Assembly: GCA_047625765.1 (NCBI GenBank)
Contig: JBLHRE010000088.1
Location: 1-7,501, forward strand
Source of the DNA: JBLHRE01 sp047625765
GTDB lineage: Bacteria; Bacteroidota; Bacteroidia; Flavobacteriales; JBLHRE01
DNA: 7,501 nt
Direction: 5' to 3'
The translations under genes were made by a program, and so were the position numbers. Below the pieces are notes generated by a model. It saw only the letters and a list, made by a program, of their open reading frames with translations, did not search any database and was not told the DNA's origin. Position 1 is the stretch's first letter; each line of letters begins with the position of its first letter. Shown in pieces: positions 6,066 through 7,501 of the stretch.

Positions 6066-7501
6066 ATGCATGCATTTGCAGAGTTAGGACTAAACGAAGC
6101 TTTAGTCGAGGCAGTTCAGAAAATGGGTTTTGAACAGCCGTCACCAGTACAAGAAGAGGCAATACCTCTTTTGCTGTCAAAAGAAACCGATCTGGTTGCC
6201 CTAGCACAAACGGGTACAGGTAAAACAGCAGCCTTTGGCTTGCCGCTTTTACACAAACTGGATCCAGAGTATGCCTCCGTGCAAGCCCTGATTCTTTCTC
6301 CAACCCGTGAACTGTGTTTACAGATTCACTCGGAACTGGAAAAGTACGGTTCTAAAATGAAGGGTTTTAAAACAGTAGCCATCTACGGTGGTGCTAGTAT
6401 CGATACCCAAAAAAGACAGATTCAAAAGGGAGCGCAAGTAGTTGTTGCTACACCTGGACGTTTAATTGATATGATCAAACGTAAGTGGATACGTTTGCAA
6501 GATGTTTCTTGGCTTATATTAGATGAAGCTGATGAGATGTTGAACATGGGTTTCCAAGAAGACATTGATCGTATTCTAGAAGAAGTTCCAGAACAAAGAA
6601 ACACTTGGTTGTTTTCGGCTACTATGCCTAAGGAAGTTGCTCGTATAGCTAAGAACTATATGAAAGATCCTGCGGAAATTAAAGTTGCTGCAACCAATGT
6701 AGGAGCGAAAAACATCGAGCACCATGCTTACATGCTTCACGAACGTGATCGTTACCCTGCCTTAAAACGTATCGCAGATTTCAATCCAGATATTTTTGGA
6801 ATAGTTTTCTGTCGTACTCGTAGAGAAACACAACAGATTGCAGAAAAGCTTATCGAAGATGGTTACCCAGCAGCAGCCTTGCATGGTGATTTATCTCAAG
6901 CACAGCGTGATTCTGTTATGCAATCGTTTAGATCTCGTTCTATTCGTATGATGGTTGCAACAGATGTTGCAGCACGTGGTATTGATGTTGATGATATTAC
7001 GCACGTAATTCATTACCGTTTGCCCGACGATGTTGAGTCTTACACCCACCGTTCGGGACGTACTGCACGTGCAGGAAAGTCTGGTATTTCATTGTCTTTA
7101 GTGAACATGAAAGAAGGCGGCCGTATGAAGATCATCGAACGTGTATCTCAAGTTAAATTCGAACGTAAGCAGGTGCCATTGGGTACCGAAGTTTGTGAAC
7201 GTCAGTTATTAAACTTGGTTTCTAAAGTTAAAGATATTAAGGTTGAAGAATCTATCAAACCTTTTATCGAGCAAGTAGAACACGAATTGATTCACTTAGA
7301 TAGAGAAGAGTTATTGCAACATTTCTTGTCGGTAGAATTCAACCGTTTCTTAGCTTATTATAAAAATGCTCCAGATCTTAATGCTTCTAACAAATCGGGT
7401 AGAGATAGCAGTGATGGTGAAGGAAGAAGAGGGCCACGTACTGATGTAAAACGTTTCTTTATCAACCTTGGTAAGAGAGATGGTATGGAATGGCAAGATC
7501 T
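6066..7501 (+). CDS. DEAD-box ATP-dependent RNA helicase, DeaD/CsdA type (3' end outside window)
   Basis: The frame is open from the ATG at 6066 to the window end (478 complete codons). The product unwinds RNA duplexes, and relatives act in ribosome assembly, RNA decay and cold adaptation. All core motifs are intact: a Q motif (FAEL...GFEQPSPVQ, 4-29); I, AQTGTGKT (47-54); Ia, PTRELCLQI (79-87); Ib, TPGR (129-132); II, DEAD (153-156); III, SAT (184-186); IV, IVFCRTR (246-252); V, ATDVAARGID (298-307); and VI, HRSGRTARAG (328-337). A helical region (about 375-435) and a short charged linker (SGRDSSDGEGRRGPR, 444-458) follow. The sequence RFFINLGKRDGMEWQD (463-478) then matches the beginning of a DbpA-type RNA-binding domain, which is cut by the window edge. 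The next in-frame Met is residue 20, inside the Q motif, so 6066 is the start. It lies 28 bases after the rnpB hairpin, with no strong promoter of its own visible. Confidence 0.95.
   Translation, partial: MHAFAELGLNEALVEAVQKMGFEQPSPVQEEAIPLLLSKETDLVALAQTGTGKTAAFGLPLLHKLDPEYASVQALILSPTRELCLQIHSELEKYGSKMKGFKTVAIYGGASIDTQKRQIQKGAQVVVATPGRLIDMIKRKWIRLQDVSWLILDEADEMLNMGFQEDIDRILEEVPEQRNTWLFSATMPKEVARIAKNYMKDPAEIKVAATNVGAKNIEHHAYMLHERDRYPALKRIADFNPDIFGIVFCRTRRETQQIAEKLIEDGYPAAALHGDLSQAQRDSVMQSFRSRSIRMMVATDVAARGIDVDDITHVIHYRLPDDVESYTHRSGRTARAGKSGISLSLVNMKEGGRMKIIERVSQVKFERKQVPLGTEVCERQLLNLVSKVKDIKVEESIKPFIEQVEHELIHLDREELLQHFLSVEFNRFLAYYKNAPDLNASNKSGRDSSDGEGRRGPRTDVKRFFINLGKRDGMEWQD

Noticed and set aside
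1..7501. Mobile element, prophage, CRISPR or defence island
   Set aside because: No transposase, integrase, terminal inverted repeats, repeat-spacer pattern or defence domain was seen; composition looks even across the window.

Overview
The window comes from a member of the Bacteroidota, most likely the Flavobacteriia or a nearby class. Several things point that way. The DNA is AT-rich and the leaders are A/T-rich with no strong Shine-Dalgarno sites. Two exact matches to the Bacteroidota -7 promoter box TAnnTTTG sit where promoters are expected. The protein sequences are also of Bacteroidota type. I cannot name the genus from the sequence. The content is mainly chromosomal housekeeping. I see no insertion sequence, phage gene, CRISPR array, toxin-antitoxin pair or tRNA, and no convincing new multi-gene system.

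Left block (1-3778, plus strand). The 3' part of a TPR-repeat protein gene overlaps mltG by ATGA; mltG encodes a membrane-anchored endolytic murein transglycosylase. After a 40-base gap that holds a TAnnTTTG box comes a phosphohexomutase gene (COG1109 type). It overlaps by one base (TAATG) a short gene for an Smr-domain protein. The block therefore looks like two translationally coupled pairs. MltG acts on cell-wall glycan, and the mutase may supply sugar phosphates for envelope or storage polymers; that functional link is inferred.

Middle block (3775-5420, minus strand). A gene for a single-pass membrane protein with a TPR-like C-terminal domain is followed, 71 bases downstream, by a zinc-dependent AstE/AspA-family (M14-like) deacylase gene. 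The deacylase gene converges on the Smr gene so tightly that the palindrome TTAA encodes both stop codons.

Right block (5421-7501). A 200-base AT-rich divergent intergenic region ends in a TAnnTTTG box at 5608-5615. Five bases later begins a complete type A RNase P RNA (rnpB, about 5621-6001), with its P1, P2, P18 and P19 helices and conserved cores readable. An 11-bp hairpin with a GCGA loop follows. Only 28 bases after it begins a DEAD-box RNA helicase gene of the DeaD/CsdA type, which runs off the window end just inside its DbpA-like RNA-binding domain. No stretch above 300 bases lacks a gene.

The points most worth a second look are the rnpB-hairpin-helicase arrangement, the shared TTAA stop overlap, the unrecognised membrane TPR protein, the abbreviated Smr protein, and the fact that three of the six complete or 5'-complete genes start with ATGCAT.
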